Part shown: positions 20,189 through 30,450 of the stretch, piece by piece
Layout: each line of letters starts with the position of its first letter
How positions within the stretch are numbered: the first letter of the stretch is position 1
Assembly (NCBI GenBank): GCA_015057115.1
Contig: SVEZ01000010.1
Location: 1 to 64,000 of the forward strand
Direction of reading: 5' to 3'
Source of the DNA: Lachnospiraceae bacterium
GTDB lineage: Bacteria; Bacillota; Clostridia; Lachnospirales; Lachnospiraceae
Length of the DNA: 64,000 nt
Notes under the pieces: generated by a model
Databases searched by the model: none
What the model saw: the letters and a program-made list of their open reading frames with translations, nothing else
Told to the model about the DNA's origin: nothing
Program-made: the position numbers and the translations under genes

Positions 20189-21283
20189 TTATGCGTTCTT
20201 TGCTTCGTAATCCTTTAAGAAGTTAACGAGTGCTTCTACGCCTTCCTTCGGCATTGCATTGTAGATAGATGCACGAAGTCCACCAACACTCTTGTGTCCC
20301 TTTAAGTTGTTGAAGCCAGCTTCTGTAGAAGCCTTAACTACATCAGCGTCCTTGTCAGCATCGCCTGTTACGAATGGTACGTTCATTAAAGAACGATCCT
20401 CTTTGCGAACAGAACCTTTGAACAACTTGGAAGAATCAAGGAAGTCATAAAGAACTTTTGCCTTGTCCTGATTCATCTTCTCAATTGCTTCAAGTCCGCC
20501 TAAGTTTAATAAGTATTTGAATACCTTACCGCAGCAGTAAATTGCCCAGCAGTTTGGTGTGTTGTATAAAGAATCTGCATCTGCATGAGTCTTGTAGCTC
20601 ATGTAGATTGGAGTCTTCGGATCAAGTTCTGCAGTATCGCGAATTAAATCTTCACGAACAATAACAACTGCCATACCTGCAGGTCCTACATTCTTCTGAA
20701 CACCTGCCCAGATTAATCCGTAATCTTCTACGTTACATGGACGGCTTAAGAACATGGAGGACTGGTCAGATACCAATACCTTGCCCTTGGTGTTCGGTAA
20801 TTTATTAAAGGTTGTACCATTGATTGTCTCATTCTCACAGATATATACATAATCTGCATTGTCCGGAATATCAAGGTCGGAGCAATCCGGAATGTAAGAG
20901 AAGTTCTCATCCTTAGAAGATGCAACGATCTTAACCTCTCCGTATTTCTTTGCTTCTGCAATAGCCTTCTTAGACCAGGATCCGGTCTCAACGTAACAAG
21001 CTACTCCATTCTTCATTAAGTTCATTGGAACCATTGCGAACTGTAAGGTTCCACCACCCTGAACAAACAGTACCTTATAGTTGTCCGGAATTCCCATCAA
21101 CTTTCTTAAATCAGCTTCAGCCTCATCGCGAATCTGCTGGAAAACCTTAGATCTGTGGGACATCTCCATAACGGACATTCCACTTCCGCGGTAGTTTAAT
21201 ACTTCCTCTTTGATTTCTTCCAATACCGGTTCTGGCATCATAGCCGGACCTGCGGAAAAGTTAAAGGTACGATCGTACTTCAT
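20189..21283 (-). CDS. serC: Phosphoserine aminotransferase
   Basis: FNFSAGPAMMPEPVLEEI, GAQ-like WAGVQKNVGPAGM motif. Confidence 0.97.
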   Translation of the reverse strand: MKYDRTFNFSAGPAMMPEPVLEEIKEEVLNYRGSGMSVMEMSHRSKVFQQIRDEAEADLRKLMGIPDNYKVLFVQGGGTLQFAMVPMNLMKNGVACYVETGSWSKKAIAEAKKYGEVKIVASSKDENFSYIPDCSDLDIPDNADYVYICENETINGTTFNKLPNTKGKVLVSDQSSMFLSRPCNVEDYGLIWAGVQKNVGPAGMAVVIVREDLIRDTAELDPKTPIYMSYKTHADADSLYNTPNCWAIYCCGKVFKYLLNLGGLEAIEKMNQDKAKVLYDFLDSSKLFKGSVRKEDRSLMNVPFVTGDADKDADVVKASTEAGFNNLKGHKSVGGLRASIYNAMPKEGVEALVNFLKDYEAKNA

Positions 21284-21403
21284 AATGTGTAAACTCCTTT
21301 CACTACATTTAAATAATAAGAAGATCCCTTTGTGTATTTCTTCTTAGTTTGTGTCTATTCTTTGTATTGGCACTAGCCACAATAGTAATTATAAATAGAA
21401 CTG

Positions 21404-21473
21404 ACATAAAAAACAACCCCATTTTTCAAGACTTTGCATAAGATTTCTTAGATTTTCTTAAAGGGGTTGTTTA
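21404..21473 (-). terminator. Terminator of the CDF transporter gene
   Basis: Minus AACAACCCC..GGGGTTGTTTTTTA with a long loop. Confidence 0.65.
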
Positions 21474-21490
21474 ATATTTTAAAAAATTGT

Positions 21491-22609
21491 TTATTCCTCG
21501 GCAAAATCCGTATCCATAGCCATCTGAACAGTGTAATCCGGATACATTTCCTGCACACCCTCTTCCAGTTTTCGGAAAATCTCCTCCCGATTCTTCGCAT
21601 CAAGGCTCATAACCAGATCAAACCGCAGTACTTTTTTCTTCTCATTCACATAAAAGGCATGCATCTGTAAAACACTTTTCTCCCGGCGCACATATTCACT
21701 GACCTTCTCCCGCATGGAATTGGCCAGCGGATTCTTGGTATTAATGGTATATACACCTATGGCGGTCAATAAAATGTTCTGTTCCCGCAAAATCTTTATT
21801 GTGATGTTCCTTAATAATTCATCCAAATCATCCAGCGGCAGGGTATCCAATACCTCAATATGTAAGGAACCGTGAAACGTATCAGGTCCGTAATTATGAA
21901 GCACCAAATCATACACGCCCCGTACTTCTTCAAACTGCAGAACCGATGCTTTTAACTTCTTGGCCAGTTCCGCATCTGCCCGCTCTCCCAAAATTGTGGA
22001 GATGGCATCCCTTATCATATCAAATCCCGCTTTTACAATGACCAGCGAAATAAAAGCACCAAGATATGCTTCCACGGAAATATGAAACAGTATATAAATT
22101 CCAGCAGCCACCAATGTGGTTACGGATATTACCGCATCATGGGTAGCATCTTCTCCGGAGTTTACTAAGGAGTCAGATTTTAACGCCTCGCCTCTTTTCT
22201 TGGTAAAAAGTCCTAACACCACTTTTACCACTACGGCCGCTGCCACAATAATCAAAGCCACCGCAGAATAATCCGGTGTCTCCGGATGAAGAATTTTCTT
22301 CACGGATTCCACCAAAGATGTAATTCCTGCATAAAGTACGATTACAGAAATAACCAAAGCACTTAAATACTCAATTCTCCCATAGCCAAAGGGATGTTTC
22401 TTATCCGCATCCCGTCCAGCCAGTTTCGTTCCTATTATGGTAATCAGGGATGATGCCGCATCTGACAGGTTATTGAGTGCATCCATAACGATGGCAATGG
22501 AATGAGCACTTAACCCGATAACCGCCTTAAAAGCAGCCAATAAAATATTGGCAATAATTCCAATGATACTGACTTTAATAATTTCCTGCTCCCGCTTCTT
22601 GGTTTCCAT
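21491..22609 (-). CDS. Cation diffusion facilitator family transporter
   Basis: SIAIVMDALNNLSDAASSLITIIGTKLAGRDADKKHPFGYGRIEYLSAL. Confidence 0.95.
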   Translation of the reverse strand: METKKREQEIIKVSIIGIIANILLAAFKAVIGLSAHSIAIVMDALNNLSDAASSLITIIGTKLAGRDADKKHPFGYGRIEYLSALVISVIVLYAGITSLVESVKKILHPETPDYSAVALIIVAAAVVVKVVLGLFTKKRGEALKSDSLVNSGEDATHDAVISVTTLVAAGIYILFHISVEAYLGAFISLVIVKAGFDMIRDAISTILGERADAELAKKLKASVLQFEEVRGVYDLVLHNYGPDTFHGSLHIEVLDTLPLDDLDELLRNITIKILREQNILLTAIGVYTINTKNPLANSMREKVSEYVRREKSVLQMHAFYVNEKKKVLRFDLVMSLDAKNREEIFRKLEEGVQEMYPDYTVQMAMDTDFAEE

Positions 22610-22859
22610 AGGCTTCCTCCTTGGTATATAGTATTCTCTATATTATTAAAGTTCCTGCAAGTTCCACCTCGAGATAGATATTCCTTTTAAAGTGGAAAAA
22701 AACGTCCCCTACTAGCTTTATGATAGCACAAACAGACCAAAAATCATAGTGACGATTCCTTCCTCATTCTCATTTAAATTCTGAATTCATCCATAGAAGA
22801 TTATGGACCAGAGCAGGTTTCCCTACATAGATTTTGTTATTCTATAGTTTTACTAACGC

Positions 22860-23220
22860 CAGCAACCGAATCGGCGACACCGCTGTCTAAACTGTGTCCT
22901 ACGCCGATTTTCTTTTGCAGCTTCGGCGAAAAGTGTGTCCTACACTCATGCCGCGGCGAGAATTTCTTTCATGCTCGTCGATATTTGTGTCAATTCTGTT
23001 TCACCTGGCGAGTGTTCATGGATAGCGTCGGCGGTTTTCTTTTTTTCATCACATTTCGCGCCGTTTTCTCGAAAAAAATCGCCGTAAGGGCTATTCTTTT
23101 CACACGTTCCACCGACTCGCCTTAGGTATCGTTCTGGATTTCCCAGCTAAATCGCCACCAGAGACGCTCTTTTCATACTTTCCGCCGACCTACCTTGGTA
23201 GTCCCCCTCCATCATATACC
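22860..23220. other. Unexplained repeat- and hairpin-rich non-coding region
   Basis: AATCGGCG/CGCCGATT IR (22869/22902), CGGCGGTTTTC../..AAAATCGCCG (23029-23084), 22-nt direct repeat 19/22 identical (23095-23116 and 23168-23189), two GTGTCCTAC copies; no plausible long CDS. Confidence 0.6.
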
Positions 23221-23241
23221 TCAGATCCATGCTACCATTCT

Positions 23242-24738
23242 CTACATGGCATTACTGCTATTGCCCTCATCATCAGAAGATTCCTTTGACGAATCGTGGT
23301 CCGTTTTCTCCGGTTGCGTTCCTTTTCCGTCACCGTCTGGCTTCTCCGGCGGCGTTCCTTTTCCGTCACCGTCTGGCTTCTCCGGTGGCGTTTTCTTGTC
23401 ATCGCCGGATGGCTTCTCCGGTGGTGTTTTCTTGTCATCACCGGATGGCTTGCCGTCGCCATTGGCAGATGCATTTTTCTTTTTTTCCACTGCCTTTCCT
23501 GTAGTTTCGGTTCCGGTCTTATAGGCTTTGCCGTTAACATAAAGAGTATGACCATTTAAGTCAATGGCATCCGCATTGCAGGTCAGGGATGTAATATAGG
23601 AATCCCCGGTCAGTTTCCAGGTCGCACCGTCTTTTAACTCCACGTATACACTACCACCCTCTTTTTCACTGTTAATGGCACCGGTATAGCTGCTTCCTTC
23701 CCCCAGGTACATATTTAATGAAGAAAGGTCATCTACCAGAATGTCTCCGGACAAGGACTGGTTCTTTGCATTTAAGGTTACCTGACCGCCATTTGATCCT
23801 TCCGTTCCCCAGCCTGCTGCCGCTGCCCGAAGAAGTTTTCCCTCACCATTATTGGTAATGGCAACATTTTCCAGATTGATAACAGCTGAAGTATTGTTTA
23901 CAAAAAATACATCTCCGTTTTCGTTTGTCAGGGAACCGTCCTTCATGGTAAAAGAGGCTTCCCCTTCATCCGCATCCCCGGACATAGACTGGTAAATCAT
24001 TACCGCTTTATAGTTGTTTGCTTTGTCGCTGTTATGTTCTGTATTGTTTGCTGTCAGACTCACATTATTTAAGGTTACGGAATTCTTTCCTTCCACAATC
24101 ACACCTTCGGATTTGGTAGATGTTAACGTAGCGTCGGAAACGGTAATATTTGCCGTAGAATATATGGCAGGGGAGCCCTCACCGTCTGTGGTATAGGTTC
24201 CTTCTGAAACAGTAACGGTTCCGCCGCCCCGGTCAGAACGGATTGCCGCAGAAGAATTTCCTGTAGTATGAATGGTCAGGTTCTTTGCATTCATAGTTCC
24301 TCCACCGGTGGTCATAAGTCCGCCGGAACAATTTCCGGTAGTTTCAATGGTAGAATCTTCCACATTGACAGTGGTTCCTTCCCCATAGGAAAAAATACCA
24401 TTAGCATGTTTTCCATTGGTGGCAAGGGTAATGTCTGATAAACTCAAGGTTGCCTTATTGGTAGCAAAAATGGCAGAATTTTCACCATAAAAATCCGCCT
24501 CGTCTCCTTCGCTGTCTCCACTTTTTTTCACATTCACGTTTGAGTAGGATACCAGCTCCCCGTCTGCTTCAATAACATGTTCCCCATCCTTGGTATTTTC
24601 CATGGTCTCGGTAATTTCTCCGGCTTCTTCCGTCACCTTGACATCGCCGGAAGCCGAAGTACTTGTATTATTGTTGCAGGCAACTAAAGCCAATGCCAAT
24701 ACTATGCTTAATGATAATGTATAATACTTTTTCTTCAT
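23242..24738 (-). CDS. Beta-helix, adhesin-like lipoprotein with C-terminal Pro/Asp/Lys repeats
   Basis: Lipobox LALVACNNN; repetitive T/S/N-rich beta-helix-like sequence; start taken as ATG MKKKYY at 24738. Confidence 0.8.
   Translation of the reverse strand: MKKKYYTLSLSIVLALALVACNNNTSTSASGDVKVTEEAGEITETMENTKDGEHVIEADGELVSYSNVNVKKSGDSEGDEADFYGENSAIFATNKATLSLSDITLATNGKHANGIFSYGEGTTVNVEDSTIETTGNCSGGLMTTGGGTMNAKNLTIHTTGNSSAAIRSDRGGGTVTVSEGTYTTDGEGSPAIYSTANITVSDATLTSTKSEGVIVEGKNSVTLNNVSLTANNTEHNSDKANNYKAVMIYQSMSGDADEGEASFTMKDGSLTNENGDVFFVNNTSAVINLENVAITNNGEGKLLRAAAAGWGTEGSNGGQVTLNAKNQSLSGDILVDDLSSLNMYLGEGSSYTGAINSEKEGGSVYVELKDGATWKLTGDSYITSLTCNADAIDLNGHTLYVNGKAYKTGTETTGKAVEKKKNASANGDGKPSGDDKKTPPEKPSGDDKKTPPEKPDGDGKGTPPEKPDGDGKGTQPEKTDHDSSKESSDDEGNSSNAM
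23305..23448 (-). repeat. Four tandem 36-bp (12-aa) coding repeats
   Basis: PSGDDKKTPPEK x2 then PDGDGKGTPPEK and PDGDGKGTQPEK. Confidence 0.92.
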
Positions 24739-24744
24739 AAAAAT

Positions 24745-24824
24745 CAACCTCCTTTTCTCAACTGATTGACTATCATAGTGTAACGGGGCTGTCTGATAAT
24801 CAGGTGATGAGAAAAAGGAGGTTG
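24745..24824 (-). promoter_or_regulatory. Leader hairpin sequestering the Shine-Dalgarno of the lipoprotein gene
   Basis: Minus CAACCTCCTTTTTCTCA ... TGAGAAAAGGAGGTTG-attttt-ATG; inner CTGATT/AATCAG extends the stem. Confidence 0.7.
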
Positions 24825-24837
24825 CCTGATGGTGGTC

Positions 24838-26643
24838 TTAATCTTTTGTTAACTCTTCCATTTCATCAATCAGTTCTCCGAACAACGCAAGTGCCTGATT
24901 AATAGGCTCCGCAGTGGTCATGTCCACGCCTGCATCCTTCAATATACTGATAGGATCCTTACTGCATCCGGCACTTAAAAATTGCAGATATTTCTCAACT
25001 GCCGGCTGTCCTTCTTTTAAAATCTTCTGAGAAAGGGCAATAGCCGCTGAAAATCCCGTTGCATACTGGAACACGTAGTAATTGTAGTAAAAATGCGGAA
25101 TTCTGCACCACTCATAGCGAATTTCATCATCTACCACAATACCGTCTCCAAAATACAAACGATTCAGGTCTTCATATTCCTTATTCAACACTTCTGCAGT
25201 CAAGGTCACTCCCTGCTCTGCCAGCTGATTCATCTTTAATTCAAATTCAGCAAACATGGTCTGACGATATACCGTTCCCTTAAACTGCTCCAGGAAATGA
25301 TTAATTAAAATTGCCCGCTCCTTCTTGTCTGTGGTCTGTTTTAACAGATATTGCATTAAAAGAGCTTCATTACAGGTGGATGCAATCTCTGCCACAAAAA
25401 TCTTGTAATGTGCATAGGTTCTTCTCTGAGTCTTGTTGGAAAGATAGGAGTGCATGGCATGTCCCATCTCGTGAGCCAAGGTAAACTCGGAGTCCAGGTC
25501 ATCCGCATAATTCATTAATACAAAAGGATGTACAATGGCTCCGGAAGAATATGCTCCGCTTCTCTTACCCTTGTTTTCATATTTATCAACCCAACGATTT
25601 TCAAAACCGCCCTTTAATACCTTGCCGTACTCTTCACCCAAAGGCTTTACTGCTTCCAAAACATTTTTTACTGCTTCCTCGTAAGGAATTTCCTTGGAAG
25701 AAGCTTCTGTAATCGGCGCATATACATCGTAAAAATGCAATTCATCCAGCTTCATCAACTTCTTACGAAGTGCCACGTACTTGTACATCTTATCCATATT
25801 GGCATGTACCGCATCAATCAGATTGTGATAAACACTTACCGGCACATTGGTCTCATCCAGAGCTGCTGCCAAGGTGTTCTCATATTTTCTGGCTTTTGCA
25901 AAAAACTGCAAACTCTTTACCTGCGCAGATAAAATCGCCGCATGGGTATTGGCATACTGCTTATAGGTGTGATATACCTGTTCAAAAGCAGATTTCCGCA
26001 ACACTCGATCCTTCTTCGTCAAGGCTGGGATAAAACTTCCGTGAGTTACCGGATAGGCTTTTCCCTCTCCATCAGTGGCATCCGGGAATTTCATATCCGC
26101 ATAGTCCATCATTCCAAAGATATGATCCGGCTGATTCGCCATATCCTGAGCATCGGCCAAAAGAGCCTCCATCTCAGCAGATAAAATATGTTCCTTCTTC
26201 CTTCGAATGTCTTCAATTGCCGTCTTAAACTCTAACAGCTCCGGCGTTTCCTTGTAAAAGCGCTCCATGTCCTCTTCGGAGATAGAAAGTATCTCCGGTG
26301 TTACATAGGCTGTTGCCGCATCATATTTCACATAAGCATTGGATACCTTTGCAGCATAATCCTGATAAAAGCTGTTTGCTGTATCTTCGTCGGCTTTCCG
26401 ATGTGCATAACCGGATAAACGGTCATAAAACACATCCACATCCTCATCCATCAGATAGTAAGCAAGCAGGTCCTTGCCGCTTTTACTGATTTTTCCTTTA
26501 AAGGATGCCGCCCTTTTCAGATATTCCTCCAGTTTGGCATAATCCTCTTCCCAGGCTTTATCACTTTCATACAAGTCCTCGGTAGCCCAGGTATCCTCTT
26601 TTTTCACATCTTCTCTTTTTGTTAAACCTCTTACTTCGCTCAT
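24838..26643 (-). CDS. pepF: Oligoendopeptidase F
   Basis: HEMGHAMHSYLS zinc motif, M3B architecture. Confidence 0.96.
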   Translation of the reverse strand: MSEVRGLTKREDVKKEDTWATEDLYESDKAWEEDYAKLEEYLKRAASFKGKISKSGKDLLAYYLMDEDVDVFYDRLSGYAHRKADEDTANSFYQDYAAKVSNAYVKYDAATAYVTPEILSISEEDMERFYKETPELLEFKTAIEDIRRKKEHILSAEMEALLADAQDMANQPDHIFGMMDYADMKFPDATDGEGKAYPVTHGSFIPALTKKDRVLRKSAFEQVYHTYKQYANTHAAILSAQVKSLQFFAKARKYENTLAAALDETNVPVSVYHNLIDAVHANMDKMYKYVALRKKLMKLDELHFYDVYAPITEASSKEIPYEEAVKNVLEAVKPLGEEYGKVLKGGFENRWVDKYENKGKRSGAYSSGAIVHPFVLMNYADDLDSEFTLAHEMGHAMHSYLSNKTQRRTYAHYKIFVAEIASTCNEALLMQYLLKQTTDKKERAILINHFLEQFKGTVYRQTMFAEFELKMNQLAEQGVTLTAEVLNKEYEDLNRLYFGDGIVVDDEIRYEWCRIPHFYYNYYVFQYATGFSAAIALSQKILKEGQPAVEKYLQFLSAGCSKDPISILKDAGVDMTTAEPINQALALFGELIDEMEELTKD

Positions 26644-26663
26644 ACGCTCCTCCAATTACATTT

Positions 26664-28694
26664 TTATTCTTCTTGGGCAGCCAACTGCAATTCATACAGT
26701 TTGTAATAGATGCCCTTTTTCTTTAAAAGCTCCTGATGGGTTCCGCTTTCCATGATTTTTCCCTTATCCATAACCATAATCTTATCTGCATGCTGAATGG
26801 TAGATAACCGGTGCGCCACCATAATAGTGGTTCTTCCCTCCATCAGTCGCTGTAAAGCCTGAGTAATGAGACTTTCTGTCTCTGTATCAATATTGGCCGT
26901 TGCTTCATCCAGTACCAAAATACTTGGATTGTAAGCCAGAGTTCTTGCAAAGCTTAAAAGCTGTCGCTGTCCTGCCGAGAAGGTTGCTCCCCTCTCAGAT
27001 ACCGGTTCTTCGTAGCCCCCCGGAAGTTTGGATATAAAGCCGTCGGCATTTACATATTTTGCCGCATCCTTCATTTTCTCATCCGTGATCTCCGGATTAT
27101 TCAGGGTAATATTGCTCTTAATATCACCGGTAAAAATAAATACATCCTGCTGAACCTGTCCGATATTTCCCCGAAGGGCATTGGTGCTGTATTCACGAAT
27201 ATCTTTTCCATCAATGGAAATGCTTCCCTTCTGAATATCGTAATACCGTCCAATCAAGTTCAAAATGGAAGTCTTGCCTGCACCGGTGGCTCCCACAAAG
27301 GCCACCCGCTCTCCCGGCTTAATGGAAAAGCTGATGTCTTTTAGTACATACTCATCCTTCTCATAGGCGAACCATACATGATCAAAGGTAATCTCTCCCT
27401 TTAATCGACCGGGATTTAATACCGTTTCGTTATTTACGATGGACGGCTTCTCATCCAGGATTGTAAAAATCTTCTCCGCCGATGCTAATGATGACTGTAA
27501 GGTTCCGAACTGCTCCGCCAATTCCTGAATCGGCTCAAAAAATCTCCGGATATAGTTAATAAACAAGTATAAAGTTCCCAGGCTCAAAGTTCCCTGCAGC
27601 GTGTATTTTCCGCCAAAGCCCATGATGATTACAAGGGACACTACCGACAGCATATAAATACTCGGTCGGAAAATCGCAAAGGTCATCTGTTCTCTGAAAT
27701 ATGCCTTATACAAAGTCTTATTCTTAAACAGGAACTCCTGGAATTTCTCTTTTTCCCTGGTAAAAATCTGAATCAGTCGCATACCTGACAGATTCTCGGA
27801 GAGGAAGGTATTCATATCCGTTAAAGCCGCCCGGACCATCCGATATGCCTTTCTGGACAAATACCGGAAAAAGAAGGTCAACGCAGCAACCAACGGCAAC
27901 ATCATAAACGCCAACCCCGTCATCTTCACGTTTCTGGAAAGCATTACCACTGCAAAACCGATAATCTTTACAATGTTTCTAAAAAGCTTCACCAGTACCT
28001 GGGAGAATAGCTCGTTAACCGATTCCGTATCATTAGTAACACGGGTCACCAGCTTACCTACCGGCTCTTTATTAAAGAACTGAGTATCTAAGGTCAGCAA
28101 ATGGGAAAACACTTCGTTACGCATTTCATAAACAATATCCTGCCCCATTTTCTGCATAACCCAGATGCTTAAGCTGTCACAAATCAAGTAGGCCAAAAGA
28201 GAAATCAGATACAGGATTGCAGCCTCTTTAATACCGCTTAAATCCCGCTTACGAAGGATTTTGATTTCTTTCTCCGTCATTTTCTTTCCTTCGTAGGTCT
28301 GGCCCTTCACCTTCAAGGTAATGGTTTGTCCCTGAAGGGTTGCCTTATCCGCACGCTGAAACTCTTTTGCTAAAGATCCGTCTTCATAATGGAAAAGATA
28401 ATAGTTATCCTTCCACAAATAAACCTGATAAAATTCGTGGGTGGTTGACTCATCATACTGTTTGGACAAAGGAATTCCTTCGTATACCACATCTGCCTTA
28501 TCCTCAGAAACCACCCCATAGGGTTCATAATATGCGTTGATATAATCATCAATGGCATCCGCTATAATCATAGGGCGATAAAGTTCCAGTGCAATCAACA
28601 CCAGCACAATAATCAGCGAAAACCCTGCTGCCAGCTTATGAGGTTTTAAATAGGTCATTAATCTTCTCATCCTACGCTTCCTCCTTTGCTGCAT
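26664..28694 (-). CDS. ABC exporter half-transporter with large extracytoplasmic insertion
   Basis: Walker A GATGAGKTS, signature TFSAGQRQLLSF; about 100-aa insertion between TM1 and TM2. Confidence 0.94.
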   Translation of the reverse strand: MQQRRKRRMRRLMTYLKPHKLAAGFSLIIVLVLIALELYRPMIIADAIDDYINAYYEPYGVVSEDKADVVYEGIPLSKQYDESTTHEFYQVYLWKDNYYLFHYEDGSLAKEFQRADKATLQGQTITLKVKGQTYEGKKMTEKEIKILRKRDLSGIKEAAILYLISLLAYLICDSLSIWVMQKMGQDIVYEMRNEVFSHLLTLDTQFFNKEPVGKLVTRVTNDTESVNELFSQVLVKLFRNIVKIIGFAVVMLSRNVKMTGLAFMMLPLVAALTFFFRYLSRKAYRMVRAALTDMNTFLSENLSGMRLIQIFTREKEKFQEFLFKNKTLYKAYFREQMTFAIFRPSIYMLSVVSLVIIMGFGGKYTLQGTLSLGTLYLFINYIRRFFEPIQELAEQFGTLQSSLASAEKIFTILDEKPSIVNNETVLNPGRLKGEITFDHVWFAYEKDEYVLKDISFSIKPGERVAFVGATGAGKTSILNLIGRYYDIQKGSISIDGKDIREYSTNALRGNIGQVQQDVFIFTGDIKSNITLNNPEITDEKMKDAAKYVNADGFISKLPGGYEEPVSERGATFSAGQRQLLSFARTLAYNPSILVLDEATANIDTETESLITQALQRLMEGRTTIMVAHRLSTIQHADKIMVMDKGKIMESGTHQELLKKKGIYYKLYELQLAAQEE

Positions 28695-30450
28695 TCTTCA
28701 TGGCTTCCAGCTGCTGTTTTTCAAACATACTGCGGTAAATGCCGTTTAATTCCATCAATTTACTGTGATTTCCGCATTCCTTCATTTCCCCGTCTTCCAA
28801 TACCATGATTACATCCGCATTCTGGATGGTGGTAATACGATGGGCAATCAAAATGGTAGTCTTGCCGGCGCGAAGCTCTTTCAAATTCTCCAGAATATGC
28901 TCTTCCGTATCCGTATCAACTGCAGAAAGGGAATCATCCATAATTAAAATGGGAGCATCTTTAATAAGGGCTCTGGCAATGGAACTTCTCTGCTTCTGTC
29001 CTCCGGAAAGGGTGACTCCACGTTCACCTACAATCGTTTCATAACGATTTGGAAATTCCATAATGTTATCGTGGATACAGGCCGCTCTTGCAGCAGACTG
29101 AATATCTTCCTTATCCACCTTTTCCAAATCCACACCGAAAGCAATATTATGCTCCAGAGTATCAGAAAACAGGAAATTATCCTGAGGTACATAGGCAATG
29201 TTTCCCCTTAATTCTTTTAACGGAATATCCCGAATATCCTTATCATCCAAATAAATCATGCCCTTATTCACCTGATAAAGGTGCAAAAGCAAATTCACCA
29301 AAGTAGACTTACCGGTACCGGTTTTACCGATAATTGCAAGGGTTGTTCCCGGTTCTACCTTCAGGTTAATATCCTTCAGCGTAGGCTCCAAATGCCCTTT
29401 ATGGATAAACGTCAGATTTTTAAACTCCAGCTTTCCGTCGAAAACAGCCATATCTCCATTTTCCGGGAGCGCCGGGGTTTCCTGCAAAATCTCACTTTTA
29501 GCTTCAAAAATATCGTTCAAACGGGAAATGGACGCAGTACCTCTGGAAAACATGTTGATGGCTTCTCCCGCCGCCAACATTGGCCAGATTAGCATCGTTA
29601 TGTACTGGGTAAAAGCCACAAAGTCTCCCAGAGAAATCTGTCCCAATATGGCCATTCTTCCTCCGATTAAGAGATTAAATAAACTACTCAAGCCGATTAA
29701 AAAGCCTACTCCCGGCTCCTCAATGGCAATCCATTTCATAAAATGCAAATTCTTCCGCTTGGTCTCTTTGTTCTTTTCGTCAAAGCCCTTTTTCTGCTCT
29801 TCTTCCTGTACAAAGGCTTTAATAACACGGATACCGGAAATCCCCTCCTGTACAAAGTCACTAAGGTCTTCGAAAGCCTGTTGCATACGCTTGTACACCC
29901 GATGAATCCATTTTCCGAACCAGAGTTCTCCAAACATAATCACAAACATAGGAATTACCGTAATGGAGGTAAGTCGAATGTCTACAGCCCGCACCATCTG
30001 GAAGATAACCATCAGCGCCATAACCGTTGCATCAAATGCTGAAATAACCGCCGGTCCCAAAGCCATACGGACAGCATTCAAATCGTTGGTAAAGTGAGCC
30101 ATCAATCCACCGGTCTTATGCTCATGGAAATATTCCACATCCATGGTCTCCAGATGCGCAAAAAGCTCATTTCGGATATCAAACTCAACTTTCCTGGCAG
30201 TTACAAATAAAAAATAACGCCATAAAAAACGACCGACAGCCATTGTCAAACCACACAAAATGACCAGGAGCACCAAATGTCTTACTCCCGCAAGGTCAAG
30301 TACATGATTTGTCAAGCCGTCGGTTAATTCCCCGGTATACGCCGGAATAAACAAGCTGACATAGTCCACCACAGCCAGCACAATAATTCCGATAATGTAG
30401 CGTATCAAGTGGGGTTTCACAAAATGCCACAAAAACTTTACGTTTCTCAC
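28672..30450 (-). CDS. ABC exporter half-transporter
   Basis: Walker A GKTGTGKST, signature TLSGGQKQRSSIARAL; GTG start; overlaps partner gene. Confidence 0.95.
   Translation of the reverse strand: MRNVKFLWHFVKPHLIRYIIGIIVLAVVDYVSLFIPAYTGELTDGLTNHVLDLAGVRHLVLLVILCGLTMAVGRFLWRYFLFVTARKVEFDIRNELFAHLETMDVEYFHEHKTGGLMAHFTNDLNAVRMALGPAVISAFDATVMALMVIFQMVRAVDIRLTSITVIPMFVIMFGELWFGKWIHRVYKRMQQAFEDLSDFVQEGISGIRVIKAFVQEEEQKKGFDEKNKETKRKNLHFMKWIAIEEPGVGFLIGLSSLFNLLIGGRMAILGQISLGDFVAFTQYITMLIWPMLAAGEAINMFSRGTASISRLNDIFEAKSEILQETPALPENGDMAVFDGKLEFKNLTFIHKGHLEPTLKDINLKVEPGTTLAIIGKTGTGKSTLVNLLLHLYQVNKGMIYLDDKDIRDIPLKELRGNIAYVPQDNFLFSDTLEHNIAFGVDLEKVDKEDIQSAARAACIHDNIMEFPNRYETIVGERGVTLSGGQKQRSSIARALIKDAPILIMDDSLSAVDTDTEEHILENLKELRAGKTTILIAHRITTIQNADVIMVLEDGEMKECGNHSKLMELNGIYRSMFEKQQLEAMKNAAKEEA

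Noticed and set aside
22610-22760. Possible metal riboswitch upstream of the CDF transporter
   Set aside because: A TTCCAC/GTGGAA stem and GGGGA motif are present but I could not match the yybP-ykoY or NiCo consensus; needs an Infernal scan.
22930-23190. Short minus-strand ORFs (e.g. GTG-KRIALTAIFFEKTARNVMKKRKPPTLSMNTRQVKQN) in the repeat-rich region
   Set aside because: They arise from the repeat motif itself, have no conserved frame between copies and weak RBS; treated as non-coding.
23305-23448. Regular repeats as a CRISPR-like array
   Set aside because: Repeats are contiguous, in-frame coding repeats without spacers; no cas genes.
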